A stretch of DNA of 33,563 nucleotides, taken from positions 1-33,563 of the forward strand of contig JAAFIY010000035.1 of the NCBI GenBank assembly GCA_013297985.1, written 5' to 3'. The notes under the pieces were generated by a model that worked only from the letters and a program-made list of their open reading frames with translations, had not been told where the DNA came from and did not search any database. Positions within the stretch are counted from its first letter, which is position 1. Each line of letters begins with the position of its first letter. The translations under genes were made by a program, and so were the position numbers. The DNA comes from Comamonadaceae bacterium (GTDB lineage: Bacteria > Pseudomonadota > Gammaproteobacteria > Burkholderiales > Burkholderiaceae_C). Positions 23,639-32,465 of this stretch are shown one piece after another.

Positions 23639-24073
23639 GTGACCCCGTACAACCCATTCGCCTTCATCGTCACCCACCCGTGGGCGTATCCGGTGCTGGA
23701 GGTGGCCCACATCTTGGGCATTGCGCTGTTGGTGGGCAACTTGGTGGCGCTGGAGGCCCGCGTGTGGGGTGCCGCCCGCGCCCTGGACGTGCAGGTTCTG
23801 GCGCGCTTGTCGCTGACGCTGGCGGTGCTGGGCTTTGGGCTGGCGGCTTTCACTGGCTCGCTGATGTTTGCCAGCCAGCCCTGGGAGTTGCTGGCCAATC
23901 GGGCGTTCTTGGTTAAGCTGGGTTTGATCACCCTGGCCGCTTGCAATGCGGCGTGGTTTCACACCCGGGGCTCATTGGCGCGGTGTGACGGCATCGCCCG
24001 TGCGCTGATGGTGGTGTCCACCCTGCTGTGGCTGGGCGTGATGGGCGCTGGCCGCTGGATCGCCTATGTGTAG
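23639..24073 (+). CDS. Four-helix inner-membrane protein of unknown function
   Basis: A 144-residue protein beginning at GTG 23639. Four hydrophobic segments are visible, at about residues 15-38 (PVLEVAHILGIALLVGNLVA), 55-77 (LARLSLTLAVLGFGLAAFTG), 90-108 (FLVKLGLITLAACNAAWFH) and 120-140. Histidines at the ends of helices 1 and 3 (VAHIL, WFHTRG) could bind heme or metal, as in some small cytochrome-like or CopD-like membrane proteins, but this is only suggestive. It is the first of three plus-strand genes (membrane protein, cyclase, DUF6152-like) that may form an operon; 23 bp separate it from the cyclase. I do not recognise a characterised homologue. Confidence 0.75.
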   Translation: MTPYNPFAFIVTHPWAYPVLEVAHILGIALLVGNLVALEARVWGAARALDVQVLARLSLTLAVLGFGLAAFTGSLMFASQPWELLANRAFLVKLGLITLAACNAAWFHTRGSLARCDGIARALMVVSTLLWLGVMGAGRWIAYV

Positions 24074-24096
24074 CGGCCTGTGCTAAGGAGTTCTCT

Positions 24097-24879
24097 GTGC
24101 CCCAAGCTGCTGATGTTGAAAAAAGCTGGCTGTTTGCGCCTCAAGCCAGCCGCGCCCACAACGGGCTCGCCATGGTGTTTGATTTAGAAGGCTTTTCGGA
24201 CTTCTTTAACCAGGCCGATGTGCACGAGTACATCGCCACCTACCTCAACCATGTGTTTTGGGCGGTGTCTACCTGCATCCAAGGCGGCCATGCCTATTGG
24301 AGCGGCAGTGCCGACGCTTATCGGCCGCTGAACCTGCCCAACCCCACCGCCAAATTCATGGGCGACGGCGCCTTGCTGGTGTGGAACGAAACCGATGCTT
24401 CGGGCGACTTTGACCGCGCCGAATTCATGTTCTTGGCCAACCGCTTGTGGACGCTCAAGTCCAACTTCGACAAGGTCAACACGGCCTGTTTGGACAAGGT
24501 GCCAGTGGCCGATTTGCCGCCGCGCATTCGTTTTGGCTTGGCGCGCGGCTCCATCTATGAACTGCACAGCGCGGGCGGACGGGTGGAGCATGTGGGCTTT
24601 TGCATCAACCTCGCCAGCCGCTTGCAAACCTATTGCCGCCACCTCGGCTTTATTGCGTCGGCCCGCATTGGCTTGGCGGGTGAGGCGCTGGGCGAACACG
24701 GTTATTGCAAGGTCATCGCCAAGCGCATTCCGGGGTTTCCGAAAGAGGTCGTCATCGTCGACCGGCGCGAGTTGGAACAGCTAGACGCCGATGTGCGCGC
24801 CCAGTTGTTTGATGACATCGGGCCCATCAACCCAGCACCGGCACCTGGGTCCCCAACCGCACCGCCCGCAGCGCCATAG
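24097..24879 (+). CDS. Stand-alone class III adenylate/guanylate cyclase domain protein
   Basis: A 260-residue soluble protein from GTG 24097, with AAGGAG 6 nt upstream deciding the start. It is a single cyclase homology domain. The first metal-binding aspartate is in MVFDLEGFSDFF, the second in AKFMGDGALLVW, and the transition-state Asn/Arg pair is in CINLASRLQTYC, so the catalytic set seems complete. RIRFGLARGSIYEL is the usual strand before the dimer interface. No sensor, membrane or HAMP domain is fused, so input probably comes from a partner, perhaps the membrane protein encoded just upstream. The insert between the metal sites (about residues 50-90) is longer than usual. The tail is Pro/Ala-rich. 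Activity and nucleotide preference cannot be read with certainty. Confidence 0.85.
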   Translation: MPQAADVEKSWLFAPQASRAHNGLAMVFDLEGFSDFFNQADVHEYIATYLNHVFWAVSTCIQGGHAYWSGSADAYRPLNLPNPTAKFMGDGALLVWNETDASGDFDRAEFMFLANRLWTLKSNFDKVNTACLDKVPVADLPPRIRFGLARGSIYELHSAGGRVEHVGFCINLASRLQTYCRHLGFIASARIGLAGEALGEHGYCKVIAKRIPGFPKEVVIVDRRELEQLDADVRAQLFDDIGPINPAPAPGSPTAPPAAP

Positions 24880-24974
24880 CAAGGCGCTGGCACAGCCCCA
24901 GCAGCCACACGGGCTTGTGTTTTGCGTGGATAGTGGTCTCTTCAGCACCCGCCCGCATCTTGAAGGAATTCGCC

Positions 24975-25466
24975 ATGCCCTGTACCCGCCGCCAGATGGT
25001 GTTGACGAGCCTGCCCGGCTTGGCCGCCGTGGCCCTGTGGCCGCAAGCAGCCCAAGCCCACCATGGCTGGAGCAGCTTTGACCTGAACCGCCCCATCTAC
25101 CTGCAAGGCACCGCCGCCAATGTGCGCTGGGTCAACCCGCATGCCGAACTGGACTTGACCTTATCGCCCAACTTGGCCGTGCCCGCTGACTTGGCCCGCC
25201 GCCCGGTGCCTGCGCAAGCGCAACAGGTCGACGGCGCGGGCATTTTGGCCAAGGCGCAGGTGCCGCGTCGGCGCGACGCGCGCTGGAATGTGGAACTGGC
25301 CCCACTCACCCGCATGGCGGCCTGGAAGGTGCCCGAAGTGCGCAATGGCCAAACCTTGGCCGTGGTGGGCTACACCTTCAAAGACGAAGCCGGTGAGGCC
25401 ATCTTGCGGGCTGAATACCTGCTGCTGGAAGGCCAAGTGTACGGCCTTCGTTCTTCACCCGCTTAA
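24975..25466 (+). CDS. Exported DUF6152-like protein
   Basis: A 163-residue protein from ATG 24975, preceded by GAAGGAA. The N-terminus CTRRQMVLTSLPGLAAVALW is a Tat-like signal (twin arginine, weakly hydrophobic core) ending in QAAQA. The mature protein begins HHGWSSFDLNRPIYLQGTAA and then VRWVNPHAELDL, the pattern of the DUF6152 family (HH-W, FD, W-NPH). Histidines in HHGW and NPHAE could bind a metal. The C-terminal half ends in a beta strand AEYLLLEGQVYGLRS. It lies 95 bp after the cyclase and converges on adk with only 3 bp between stop codons. Function unknown. Confidence 0.8.
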   Translation: MPCTRRQMVLTSLPGLAAVALWPQAAQAHHGWSSFDLNRPIYLQGTAANVRWVNPHAELDLTLSPNLAVPADLARRPVPAQAQQVDGAGILAKAQVPRRRDARWNVELAPLTRMAAWKVPEVRNGQTLAVVGYTFKDEAGEAILRAEYLLLEGQVYGLRSSPA

Positions 25467-25469
25467 TTC

Positions 25470-26255
<786 letters not shown>

Positions 26256-27011
26256 TCAGGCCTCCAAGGCCGCTCGCACCCGGGCCAAGTCAGCGGGCGT
26301 GTCGACACCGGTGGGGGGTGCCTCTGGGGTGACATGCACCGCAATGCGGTGCCCATGCCACAGCACCCGCAGTTGCTCAAGCGATTCGCACTGCTCCAGC
26401 GGCGCGGGGGCCAGACCGATGTAGCGGCGCAAGAACCCGGCCCGATAGGCATACAGCCCAATATGGCGCAGTGCGCCCATAGGGGGCAACGCCTGCACGC
26501 CAGCCGCAAAGCCGTCGCGCCACCAGGGCACCGGTGCGCGGCTGAAGCTGAGCGCGTGGCCGCTGGCGTCTAACACGACTTTGACGACATTGGGGTTGAT
26601 GAAATCGGCCAGCTCGTGAATAGCGTGCGCCGCCGTGGCCATGGGCGTGGCGGGGTGCGTGGTCAGCAGGGCCGCCACGTGGGCCAGCAGGGCTGGGGGC
26701 ATCAGGGGCTCGTCACCCTGCAGATTGACGACCACGGTGTCGTCGGCCAGGGCCAGCAAATCGCAGGCTTCGGCCAGGCGATCGCTGCCGCTGGCGTGGT
26801 CGGCCCGGGTCATCAAGGCAGCCACGCCGTGGCTGGCACAGGCGGCGCGCACCCGCTCGTCATCGGTGGCAACCACCACCTGCTGGGCACCACTGGCCTG
26901 GGCTTGCTGCGCCACGCGCACCACCATGGGCAGGCCGCCGATGTCGGCCAGGGGCTTGTCGGGCAAGCGCGTCGAAGCCATCCGCGCGGGGATGAGCACA
27001 ACAAACGACAT
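26256..27011 (-). CDS. kdsB: 3-deoxy-manno-octulosonate cytidylyltransferase KdsB
   Basis: A 251-residue enzyme that activates Kdo with CTP for lipid A-core synthesis. Motifs are [20 protein letters not shown] (nucleotide-binding N-terminus), [33 protein letters not shown], and [18 protein letters not shown]. The start at ATG 27011 is the standard N-terminus; upstream in-frame sequence belongs to the 268-bp palindromic element. That element begins 6 bp from the ATG, so any ribosome-binding sequence for kdsB comes from the element's end, and none is strong. It belongs to the exbBD-lpxK-trm112-kdsB-adk cluster. Confidence 0.97.
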   Translation of the reverse strand: MSFVVLIPARMASTRLPDKPLADIGGLPMVVRVAQQAQASGAQQVVVATDDERVRAACASHGVAALMTRADHASGSDRLAEACDLLALADDTVVVNLQGDEPLMPPALLAHVAALLTTHPATPMATAAHAIHELADFINPNVVKVVLDASGHALSFSRAPVPWWRDGFAAGVQALPPMGALRHIGLYAYRAGFLRRYIGLAPAPLEQCESLEQLRVLWHGHRIAVHVTPEAPPTGVDTPADLARVRAALEA

Positions 27012-27017
27012 GGGGCT

Positions 27018-27285
27018 TAGGGCCTGTTCACACGATTGAAAGGGTCGCGCAGGCAGAGCCCAGCGCGCCACTGAAGGCCCAGCGCGCCGCCCGCACTCGC
27101 GTGCGGGCAAGCGGTGCAACGCACAGTGGCACGCTGAGCTGTGCCTGCCCGAAGGCTTGTGGCCAAAAACGCCACATCAGGCGTTGCAAATCCCCGCCGG
27201 GTGTTCAACCCGGCTGCGGTTTGCGCCTTGCCTGAAGCGTTTTTGGTCACAACGCGATCCCTTTGAATCGTGTGAACAGGCCCTA
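27018..27285. mobile_element. 268-bp nested-palindrome MITE-like element
   Basis: Terminal inverted repeats of about 32 bp (27018-27049 and 27253-27285) share TAGGGCCTGTTCACACGATT exactly and differ by one mismatch and one gap over the rest. Between them lie two adjacent foldback arms. Arm 1 pairs 27050-27073 with 27124-27147 (21 of 24, two of the others wobble) and contains an inner 8-bp stem 27089-27096/27101-27108 and a GCCCAGCGCGCC direct repeat. Arm 2 pairs 27157-27172 with 27237-27252 (15 of 16), then TCAGGC/GCCTGA, GCAAA/TTTGC and CCGGGT/ACCCGG. The whole unit could fold as a three-way junction. A TA occurs at both ends. No transposase is encoded. It separates trm112 from kdsB in an otherwise tight cluster. 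Confidence 0.8.
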
Positions 27286-27603
27286 GTCAGCCGCTGGCGT
27301 GCCCAGCGGTGGGCTGGCGTCGCGCAGGGCTTGGTGCTCGGCCTCGGTCAGGGCGCGGGCCTGGGCTTCTAACAAGATGGGCAGGCCGTCGCGCACTGGG
27401 TAGGCTAGGCCGGCCGCGCGCGACTGCAACTCTTGCAAGTCACGCCGCCAGACCAGGGGGCCTTTGGTCACAGGGCACACCAACAACTCTAGCAGCTTGG
27501 GGTCGAGTGCGGGCACGGGTGGGACCGGGGGCATAGCGGGCGCGGCCGCTGAGGGCGCGGTTGGGGCAGACGGATCAGCGGCGGAATCAAGAGGTGTAGG
27601 CAT
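27283..27603 (-). CDS. Trm112/YcaR-family small protein with Pro/Ala-rich N-terminal extension
   Basis: About 106 residues from ATG 27603 (TTG at 27615 is an alternative). The conserved core, from about residue 33, is [20 protein letters not shown] and then [18 protein letters not shown], as in the roughly 60-residue Trm112-like proteins that lie between lpxK and kdsB. Only one cysteine of the possible zinc set is present. The N-terminal 30 residues are Ala/Pro/Ser-rich low-complexity sequence, so a shorter protein starting near [11 protein letters not shown] cannot be ruled out. The stop codon TAG is the last part of the inverted repeat of the 268-bp element, so the C-terminus was probably reset by the insertion. 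Its biochemical role in bacteria is unclear. Confidence 0.85.
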   Translation of the reverse strand: MPTPLDSAADPSAPTAPSAAAPAMPPVPPVPALDPKLLELLVCPVTKGPLVWRRDLQELQSRAAGLAYPVRDGLPILLEAQARALTEAEHQALRDASPPLGTPAAD

Positions 27604-27630
27604 CAGGGCAATCAAGGGCAGGCCTGAATG

Positions 27631-28704
27631 TTAGTCCGATGCCTCAGTGGGGTGGCCGCGCTGGGCCGCTAATTGCCGCAGCGCGGCTTCAAAAGCGGGC
27701 CACCAGGTGGGGTCGGGCTGGACCGACAGCGCCACTGCCCACACGTCAGGGTGGTGGGGCCACAGTTTGACCGCGTCTTTTTCAGTACAGATAAGCGGAT
27801 TCGGCAGGTCTGATCTGCCGATGTAGCTATCAAAATCATAGTGATCGGGCAGCGCGGTGGTGCCGGCCAGCGTCAAGCCCCGATCGCGCAGTGCAGCAAA
27901 AAAGGACTCAGGCCGCGCGATGCCCGCCAGCGCATGCACGTGCTGGCCGCGCCAGGCCGCGAGGGGCTGGGTGTGGCCGTGGCCGTTGCGCGCCAGCGTG
28001 GCTAGCTGGCGCGGTGCGGCCACCGAGCGCAATGCGGCGGGGGTTGGCAGCGGGGTGGCCGTTGCCGGTTCAGTGTCGATCACCCAGGTGTAGGGCGCGT
28101 GGCCCGCATTGCGCTCGGTCCAGCGCCCTGGCCAGGGTTCGCGCAAGGGGCCTGCGGGCAACAGCCAGCCGTTGCCGGTGCGCCGGGCGTCAAAAACGAT
28201 CAGAGCCACATCAGGCTGCAGGCCAAGGTGTTGTAGGCCGTCGTCACACACCACCACGTTGCAGCGCGGATGGGCGCTTAGGCCGTCGCGGGCGGCTTGC
28301 AGGCGGTCAGCGCCAATCCACACCGGCACACCGCTGCGCTGGCGAATGAGCAGTGGCTCGTCGCCCACATCGGCGGCTTTGCTGTCGGTGGCCACCTCAA
28401 AGGTGCAGCGGGGTGCCTCACCGGCTGCAGCGCGCCGCCCGTAGCCGCGTGACACCACCAGGGGGCGCCAGCCCTGCGCCAGCAACTGGGCCACCACCGC
28501 CAATGTGACGGGCGTTTTGCCCGCACCGCCTGCAATCACGTTGCCCACCACCACCAGCGGCACCGGCAGCTGGGCTTTGGGTCGGCGGCCGTGCCAAGCC
28601 CGGTGGATGGCAGCCAAAGCGCCGTACAGCATCGACAGGGGCCACAACATGGCCGCAGCCAGCCCGCGACTGCGCCAAATGCGTTGAATCAGCGCTTGCA
28701 TCAT
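27631..28704 (-). CDS. lpxK: Tetraacyldisaccharide 4'-kinase LpxK
   Basis: A 357-residue membrane-associated kinase that phosphorylates the 4' position of the lipid A precursor. The N-terminal membrane helix is GLAAAMLWPLSMLYGALAA; the P-loop is VVGNVIAGGAGKTPVTLAVV; the catalytic CDDGLQHLGLQ and ICTEKDAVKLWP motifs are present. Start codons ATG 28704 and 28701 are adjacent; the first is used. The segment DHYDFDSYIG is encoded by a repeat-like sequence (27826-27853). The gene follows exbD by 49 bp and precedes the trm112-like gene by 27 bp. Confidence 0.97.
   Translation of the reverse strand: MMQALIQRIWRSRGLAAAMLWPLSMLYGALAAIHRAWHGRRPKAQLPVPLVVVGNVIAGGAGKTPVTLAVVAQLLAQGWRPLVVSRGYGRRAAAGEAPRCTFEVATDSKAADVGDEPLLIRQRSGVPVWIGADRLQAARDGLSAHPRCNVVVCDDGLQHLGLQPDVALIVFDARRTGNGWLLPAGPLREPWPGRWTERNAGHAPYTWVIDTEPATATPLPTPAALRSVAAPRQLATLARNGHGHTQPLAAWRGQHVHALAGIARPESFFAALRDRGLTLAGTTALPDHYDFDSYIGRSDLPNPLICTEKDAVKLWPHHPDVWAVALSVQPDPTWWPAFEAALRQLAAQRGHPTEASD
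27826..27853 (-). repeat. Possible degenerate repeat core in lpxK
   Basis: On the minus strand CACTATGATTTTGATAGC matches the second hairpin of the interspersed repeat (CTAT-N7-ATAG), with GCTGCCCGAT just before it. It is in frame in lpxK. Because LpxK proteins often have DHxxF here, some similarity may be due to coding constraint. Confidence 0.4.
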
Positions 28705-28753
28705 GGGCGCACAGCGTGCCGCACGCGGCCCCGGCCAATGGCTGGCGGGTAAA

Positions 28754-29191
28754 TCAGGGCCGCGCGCCCGCCGTGGCGGCGCTTTGGGTGGCAAAGGTGA
28801 TCTGCGGCAGCCCCGCACGGCGGGCGGCTTCCATCACGGTGATGACCGACTGGTGGGGCGACATGGCGTCGGCGCTGATCACCACCATCGTGTCGGGCCC
28901 GCCCTTGGCGGCTTCTACCAGCGCCAGCTGCAGCGCATCCACCGTGCGGCCGGGCAGGGCCACCGCGTCGACCGCATAGCGGCCGTCAGCGGCCACGGTC
29001 ACCACCAGCTGCTTGGGTTTTTCTTTGGCGCGTTCGGCGTCTGCCGTGGGCAGGCGCACCTGCATTTGGGTGTAGCGGCTGTAGGTGGTGGTGAGCATCA
29101 AGAAGATCAGAATCACCAACAACACGTCGATAAAAGGGATCAGGTTGATTTCGGGCTCATCGCGCGAGCCGCGGCGAAAGTTCAGCGCCAT
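28754..29191 (-). CDS. exbD: ExbD/TolR family proton-channel subunit
   Basis: A 145-residue protein with one N-terminal transmembrane helix, EINLIPFIDVLLVILIFLML, containing the essential membrane aspartate of ExbD/TolR. The periplasmic part continues with QVRLPTADAERAKEKPKQLV and DTMVVISADAMSPHQSVITV, the conserved ExbD periplasmic fold. It is 15 bp downstream of exbB and forms with it the proton-motive-force-driven motor that energises TonB-dependent receptors (or TolA). Position in the lpxK/kdsB cluster is standard for betaproteobacteria. No tonB gene is present here. Confidence 0.95.
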   Translation of the reverse strand: MALNFRRGSRDEPEINLIPFIDVLLVILIFLMLTTTYSRYTQMQVRLPTADAERAKEKPKQLVVTVAADGRYAVDAVALPGRTVDALQLALVEAAKGGPDTMVVISADAMSPHQSVITVMEAARRAGLPQITFATQSAATAGARP

Positions 29192-29206
29192 GGCGTGCGG
29201 GCCTGA

Positions 29207-29848
29207 CTAGCGCGGCAGGCGCAACAAATGGCGCACCAGCTGTTCGCTGGCCAGTTCCATGGCCAACACGTAGTCGTCCACCTTGGCCCGAAAGTAGCGC
29301 CAAAAAATCAGCGCGGGAATGGCCACGATCAAGCCAAACGCGGTGTTGTACAGCGCAATGCTGATGCCGTGCGCCAACTGCTGCGGGTTGCCCGAGGTGA
29401 CAGCTTGCGCGTCCAGCGCACCGCCGCCTTGGCTGGCGAAAATTTCGATCATGCCGATGACCGTGCCCAACAGCCCCAACAGCGGCGCGGCCGAGGCAAT
29501 GGTGGCCAGCGCGCTTAGATAACGCTCTAGCCGATGCGCGGCAGCGCGGCCCGCGTTTTCAACCGCCTGGCGCAAATCGGCCTCGCTGCTGCGCGGCTGG
29601 GTTTGCACTTGGCGCAAGCCGGTGGCCAGCACTTCGCCCAGGGCTGAGTTCTGCTCGAGCTGCTTGATCACGTCGGGCGCTGGAATGCCCTGGGCCGTCA
29701 CCCGCAACACCTCTTGCAGCAGCTGGGGCGGCACCACCCGGGCGCGCCGCAGCGTCACAAAGCGTTCAATCACCAAGGCCACGGCCAGCACCGAACAGGC
29801 AATCAGCGGCCAAATCGGCCAGCCAGCGGCTTGGATGAGAGACAGCAA
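29207..29848 (-). CDS. exbB: ExbB/TolQ family proton-channel subunit
   Basis: A 213-residue membrane protein. The start is placed at TTG 29848 (SLIQAAGWPIWPL follows) because GGAG lies about 8 nt upstream and the standard N-terminus begins there; a GTG at 29908 would add 20 unlikely residues. The first helix is PLIACSVLAVALVIERFVTL; helices 2 and 3 are in ATIASAAPLLGLLGTVIGMI and LYNTAFGLIVAIPALIFWRY, with the conserved TxxGL-type polar residues of MotA/TolQ/ExbB channels. With exbD it forms the inner-membrane motor complex. It heads the minus-strand cluster; a -10-like CATAAT lies at 29935-29940 on the minus strand. Confidence 0.94.
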   Translation of the reverse strand: MLSLIQAAGWPIWPLIACSVLAVALVIERFVTLRRARVVPPQLLQEVLRVTAQGIPAPDVIKQLEQNSALGEVLATGLRQVQTQPRSSEADLRQAVENAGRAAAHRLERYLSALATIASAAPLLGLLGTVIGMIEIFASQGGGALDAQAVTSGNPQQLAHGISIALYNTAFGLIVAIPALIFWRYFRAKVDDYVLAMELASEQLVRHLLRLPR

Positions 29849-30292
29849 AGTGGGGGCTCCGCGCAGAATGGAAGTGGGGCAGGTCGCGCGGCACGCCACA
29901 AGCGCCACGTGGACTTGGGGGCCGGTCGGCGATGATTATGCGGTAGCCCCCACCCACTTTCGCCCGCGCTGCTTGGCGCCGTGCGGTGCCCCTCCTGCTC
30001 CTGTGGATAACTTTGTGATTAACCCTGCGCTGAAAACGCCGAAAACCGCGCCCTTGCTGGGGTTCGCCAAAACCGGCGGAACCGCGCCTGGGCGCCACAT
30101 CCGTGTTTTCTCCAATGGAGCGCGGTGGTTCCAGTCGGTGTTTCGGCTTGGCCAAGCGCTTTTTCACGCGTGGCAGCGCCATTCGCAAAATGGCCTTGCA
30201 TCTGTGGAGTTCTCGGCCGCCGGGCCTTGTTTGGCGCGGCTTGGCGGGCCGTTGCAGGGCTGCAAGCCTGATGGGGCTTGGGGTTCTGTGAC
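29849..30292. other. Divergent intergenic region between exbB and xseA
   Basis: This 444-bp stretch has no convincing gene. It holds the SD of exbB, a minus-strand CATAAT (29935-29940) that may be the exbB -10, and a perfect DnaA-box-like TTATCCACA on the minus strand (30002-30010). From 30011 to 30292 it is ordinary GC-rich sequence with some A-rich patches (GAAAACGCCGAAAACC). No clear xseA promoter was found. Confidence 0.6.
30002..30010 (-). promoter_or_regulatory. Single consensus DnaA box
   Basis: TGTGGATAA on plus is TTATCCACA on minus, a perfect 9-mer DnaA box. Only one copy was noticed here, so it is not an origin; it may be a DnaA-controlled promoter site or chance. Confidence 0.4.
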
Positions 30293-31696
30293 ATGAACGA
30301 CGCTTTCACGCCGCCTGCACCCCGCGTGTGGTCGGTTGCGGGCTTAAGCCGCGCGGTGTCAGACGCCTTGGCCGCCCGTTTTAGCCCCGTGGCGGTACGC
30401 GGCGAAATCAGCGCCTTCAGCCGAGCGGCCAGCGGCCACTGCTATTTCACCCTGCGCGATGCCGACGGGGGCGACGCGCAATTGAAGTCGGCGCTGTTCA
30501 GAGGCGCCGCCCAACGCTTGAGCTTTGCCCCGCGCGACGGCCAACGGGTGGTGGTGCGCGGCCGCATGGCGCTGTACGAGCCGCGCGGTGATTTGCAACT
30601 GGTGGCTGAATCCATGGCGTTGGATGGCGAGGGCGCCTGGCTTGAGCGCTTCATGCAGCTCAAGGCCCGCCTGGCCGCTGCGGGCTTGTTTGATGCCCAA
30701 CGCAAGCGCCCGCTGCCCCCAGTGCCCAGCGTGCTGGGCGTGGTGTGCTCGGCCCAAGCAGCGGCATGGCACGACGTGGCCACCGCGCTGCAGCGGCGCG
30801 CACCCCATGTGCAGGTGGTGCTGGCGCCGTCGCTGGTGCAGGGCAGCCAGGCACCCGAGCAACTGGTGGCGGCGCTGCGCCAGTTGGCCGGTCTCACGCT
30901 GCCAGAGGCGGCCCGCGCTGCAGGCCTGCGGGGCCCCGTGCAGGCGGTGTTGTTGGTGCGCGGCGGTGGCAGCTTGGAAGACCTGTGGGCCTTCAACGAC
31001 GAAGCGGTGGCCCGGGCCATCGTGGCCATGCCGGTGCCGGTGGTCAGCGGTGTAGGCCATGAAACCGATTTTTCAATTGCAGACTTCTGCGCTGACCTGC
31101 GCGCGCCCACGCCCACCGCTGCGGCCGAACTGGCCGCGCGCCCCCAAGCCGAACTGCTGGCCGAACTAGCCGCCATCCGCCAACGCCTAAGCACCGTGGC
31201 CCAGCAGCGCCTGCAACTGGCCCAACAACGCACCGACCACTTGGCCCAACGGCTGGATGACCAACGCCAGTGGGCCCTGCACGGCCAGCGCCAAAGGCTG
31301 GCTGAGTTGGCCGCGCGCTTGGGGCGGCCCAGCCAGCGCCTGGCGCAAGCCCGCCTGGCGCTGCAGTCATTGGCGCAAGGAATGGCCGGCAGCGCGGCGG
31401 CCCAGCGACAGCAGCACCAAACCCATTTGCAGCGCTTGGCAGATACCTTCGCGCAGGCACCGCCGCGCAACATGCAGTGGCAGCGGCAGCACCTAAGCGG
31501 CTTGGCTGCACGTTTGAATGCCCTCGCGCCCCAGCAGGTGCTGCAGCGCGGCTATGCCTGGGTGGCCGATGCGCAGGGCCGGGCGTTGACGTCGGTGGCC
31601 CAAGTGCAAGCCGGGCAACAGTTGCAAGCGCAGTTGCGCGACGGCGTTTTGCAGGCGCAGGTGCTCGCGGTTGAGCCAAATCCGCCACAAAGCTGA
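30293..31696 (+). CDS. xseA: Exodeoxyribonuclease VII large subunit
   Basis: A 467-residue subunit of the single-strand exonuclease ExoVII. The N-terminal OB-fold has [20 protein letters not shown] and [20 protein letters not shown]; the catalytic domain has [35 protein letters not shown] and [20 protein letters not shown], followed by [11 protein letters not shown] long Gln/Arg/Leu-rich coiled coil (residues about 290-400) precedes a short C-terminal beta domain, as in the family. ATG 30293 was chosen as giving the normal start. It is followed by sodB 76 bp later with its own promoter. The small subunit xseB is not in this window. Confidence 0.97.
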   Translation: MNDAFTPPAPRVWSVAGLSRAVSDALAARFSPVAVRGEISAFSRAASGHCYFTLRDADGGDAQLKSALFRGAAQRLSFAPRDGQRVVVRGRMALYEPRGDLQLVAESMALDGEGAWLERFMQLKARLAAAGLFDAQRKRPLPPVPSVLGVVCSAQAAAWHDVATALQRRAPHVQVVLAPSLVQGSQAPEQLVAALRQLAGLTLPEAARAAGLRGPVQAVLLVRGGGSLEDLWAFNDEAVARAIVAMPVPVVSGVGHETDFSIADFCADLRAPTPTAAAELAARPQAELLAELAAIRQRLSTVAQQRLQLAQQRTDHLAQRLDDQRQWALHGQRQRLAELAARLGRPSQRLAQARLALQSLAQGMAGSAAAQRQQHQTHLQRLADTFAQAPPRNMQWQRQHLSGLAARLNALAPQQVLQRGYAWVADAQGRALTSVAQVQAGQQLQAQLRDGVLQAQVLAVEPNPPQS

Positions 31697-31731
31697 AACC
31701 CACGCTTGCAGATGGTGCAAACGGCGCTACC

Positions 31732-31737
31732 TACAAT
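31732..31737 (+). promoter_or_regulatory. -10 hexamer of the sodB promoter
   Basis: TACAAT lies 35 bp before the sodB ATG. TTGCAG at 31706-31711 is a possible -35, but the 20-bp spacing is long, so the assignment is moderate. Confidence 0.5.
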
Positions 31738-31772
31738 GCGCCCGCTTGGCCTTTCAACCCACAGAGCACTCC

Positions 31773-32354
31773 ATGGAACACACCCTACCCGCATTGCCCT
31801 ACGCCATTGACGCCCTGGCGCCCCACTACAGCAAAGAAACGCTGGAGTTTCACCACGGCAAGCACCACAACGCCTATGTGGTCAACCTCAACAACCTGCA
31901 AAAGGGCACCGAGTTTGAAAGCCTGACGTTAGAAGAAATCATCAAAAAAAGCAGCGGCGGCATCTACAACAACAGCGCGCAAATCTGGAACCACACCTTC
32001 TTTTGGCACTGCATGAAGCCCGCTGGCGGCGGGGAGCCCACTGGCGCGCTGGCGGCCGCCATCAACGCCAAGTGGGGCAGCTATGTGGCCTTCAAAGAAG
32101 CGTTTGTGAAAAGCGCCGTGGGCAACTTTGGCAGCGGCTGGACTTGGCTGGTCAAGAAGCCCGACGGCAGCGTGGACATCGTCAACACTGGCGCCGCTGG
32201 TACGCCGCTCACCACGGCCGACACCGCCTTGCTGACCGTGGACGTGTGGGAACACGCCTACTACATCGACTACCGCAACCTGCGCCAGAAGTTTGTCGAG
32301 ACCTTCTTCAATAGCCTGGTGAACTGGGACTTTGCGGCCAAGAACTTTGGTTAA
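31773..32354 (+). CDS. sodB: Superoxide dismutase (Fe type)
   Basis: A 193-residue cytosolic enzyme that converts superoxide to hydrogen peroxide and oxygen. The N-terminus [20 protein letters not shown] is typical. Metal ligands are visible: His in [15 protein letters not shown], His in [13 protein letters not shown], and Asp and His in [16 protein letters not shown]. The Gln in [10 protein letters not shown] and the FFWHCM context favour the iron form over manganese. Length is exactly that of FeSOD. A strong terminator follows 25 bp after the stop. Confidence 0.98.
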   Translation: MEHTLPALPYAIDALAPHYSKETLEFHHGKHHNAYVVNLNNLQKGTEFESLTLEEIIKKSSGGIYNNSAQIWNHTFFWHCMKPAGGGEPTGALAAAINAKWGSYVAFKEAFVKSAVGNFGSGWTWLVKKPDGSVDIVNTGAAGTPLTTADTALLTVDVWEHAYYIDYRNLRQKFVETFFNSLVNWDFAAKNFG

Positions 32355-32378
32355 GTGGGCCATCCGCCGTGTCACATC

Positions 32379-32406
32379 AAAAGGGCCCATGCGGGCCCTT
32401 TTTTAT
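32379..32406. terminator. Bidirectional rho-independent terminator between sodB and the MFS gene
   Basis: AAAAGGGCCC and GGGCCCTTTT form a 10-bp stem with a 4-nt ATGC loop and continue into T6 on the plus strand; on the minus strand the stem is followed by TTTT. It can end both sodB and the convergent MFS transcript. Confidence 0.92.
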
Positions 32407-32426
32407 CAGTGTTTTGTGCCTCTGCC

Positions 32427-32465
32427 GCCCTGAAATAGGGCGTAAGCAGCTATTGTTTTTGTAGC
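32427..32465 (+). repeat. Interspersed repeat, copy R7 (over the MFS stop codon)
   Basis: Both hairpins are clean here: GCCCTGAAATAGGGC, then GTAAGCAGCTATTG followed by TTTTTGTAGC. The orientation is opposite to that of R1-R5. The minus-strand stop TAG (32452-32450) of the MFS gene is within the core. Confidence 0.85.

Noticed and set aside
27050-27252. CRISPR or tandem repeat array in the palindromic element
   Set aside because: The repeats are inverted and nested, not regularly spaced direct repeats with unique spacers; only one 12-bp direct repeat occurs.
30001-30025. Replication origin
   Set aside because: Only one DnaA box was found, with no box cluster, AT-rich unwinding region, or dnaA/dnaN/parAB genes.
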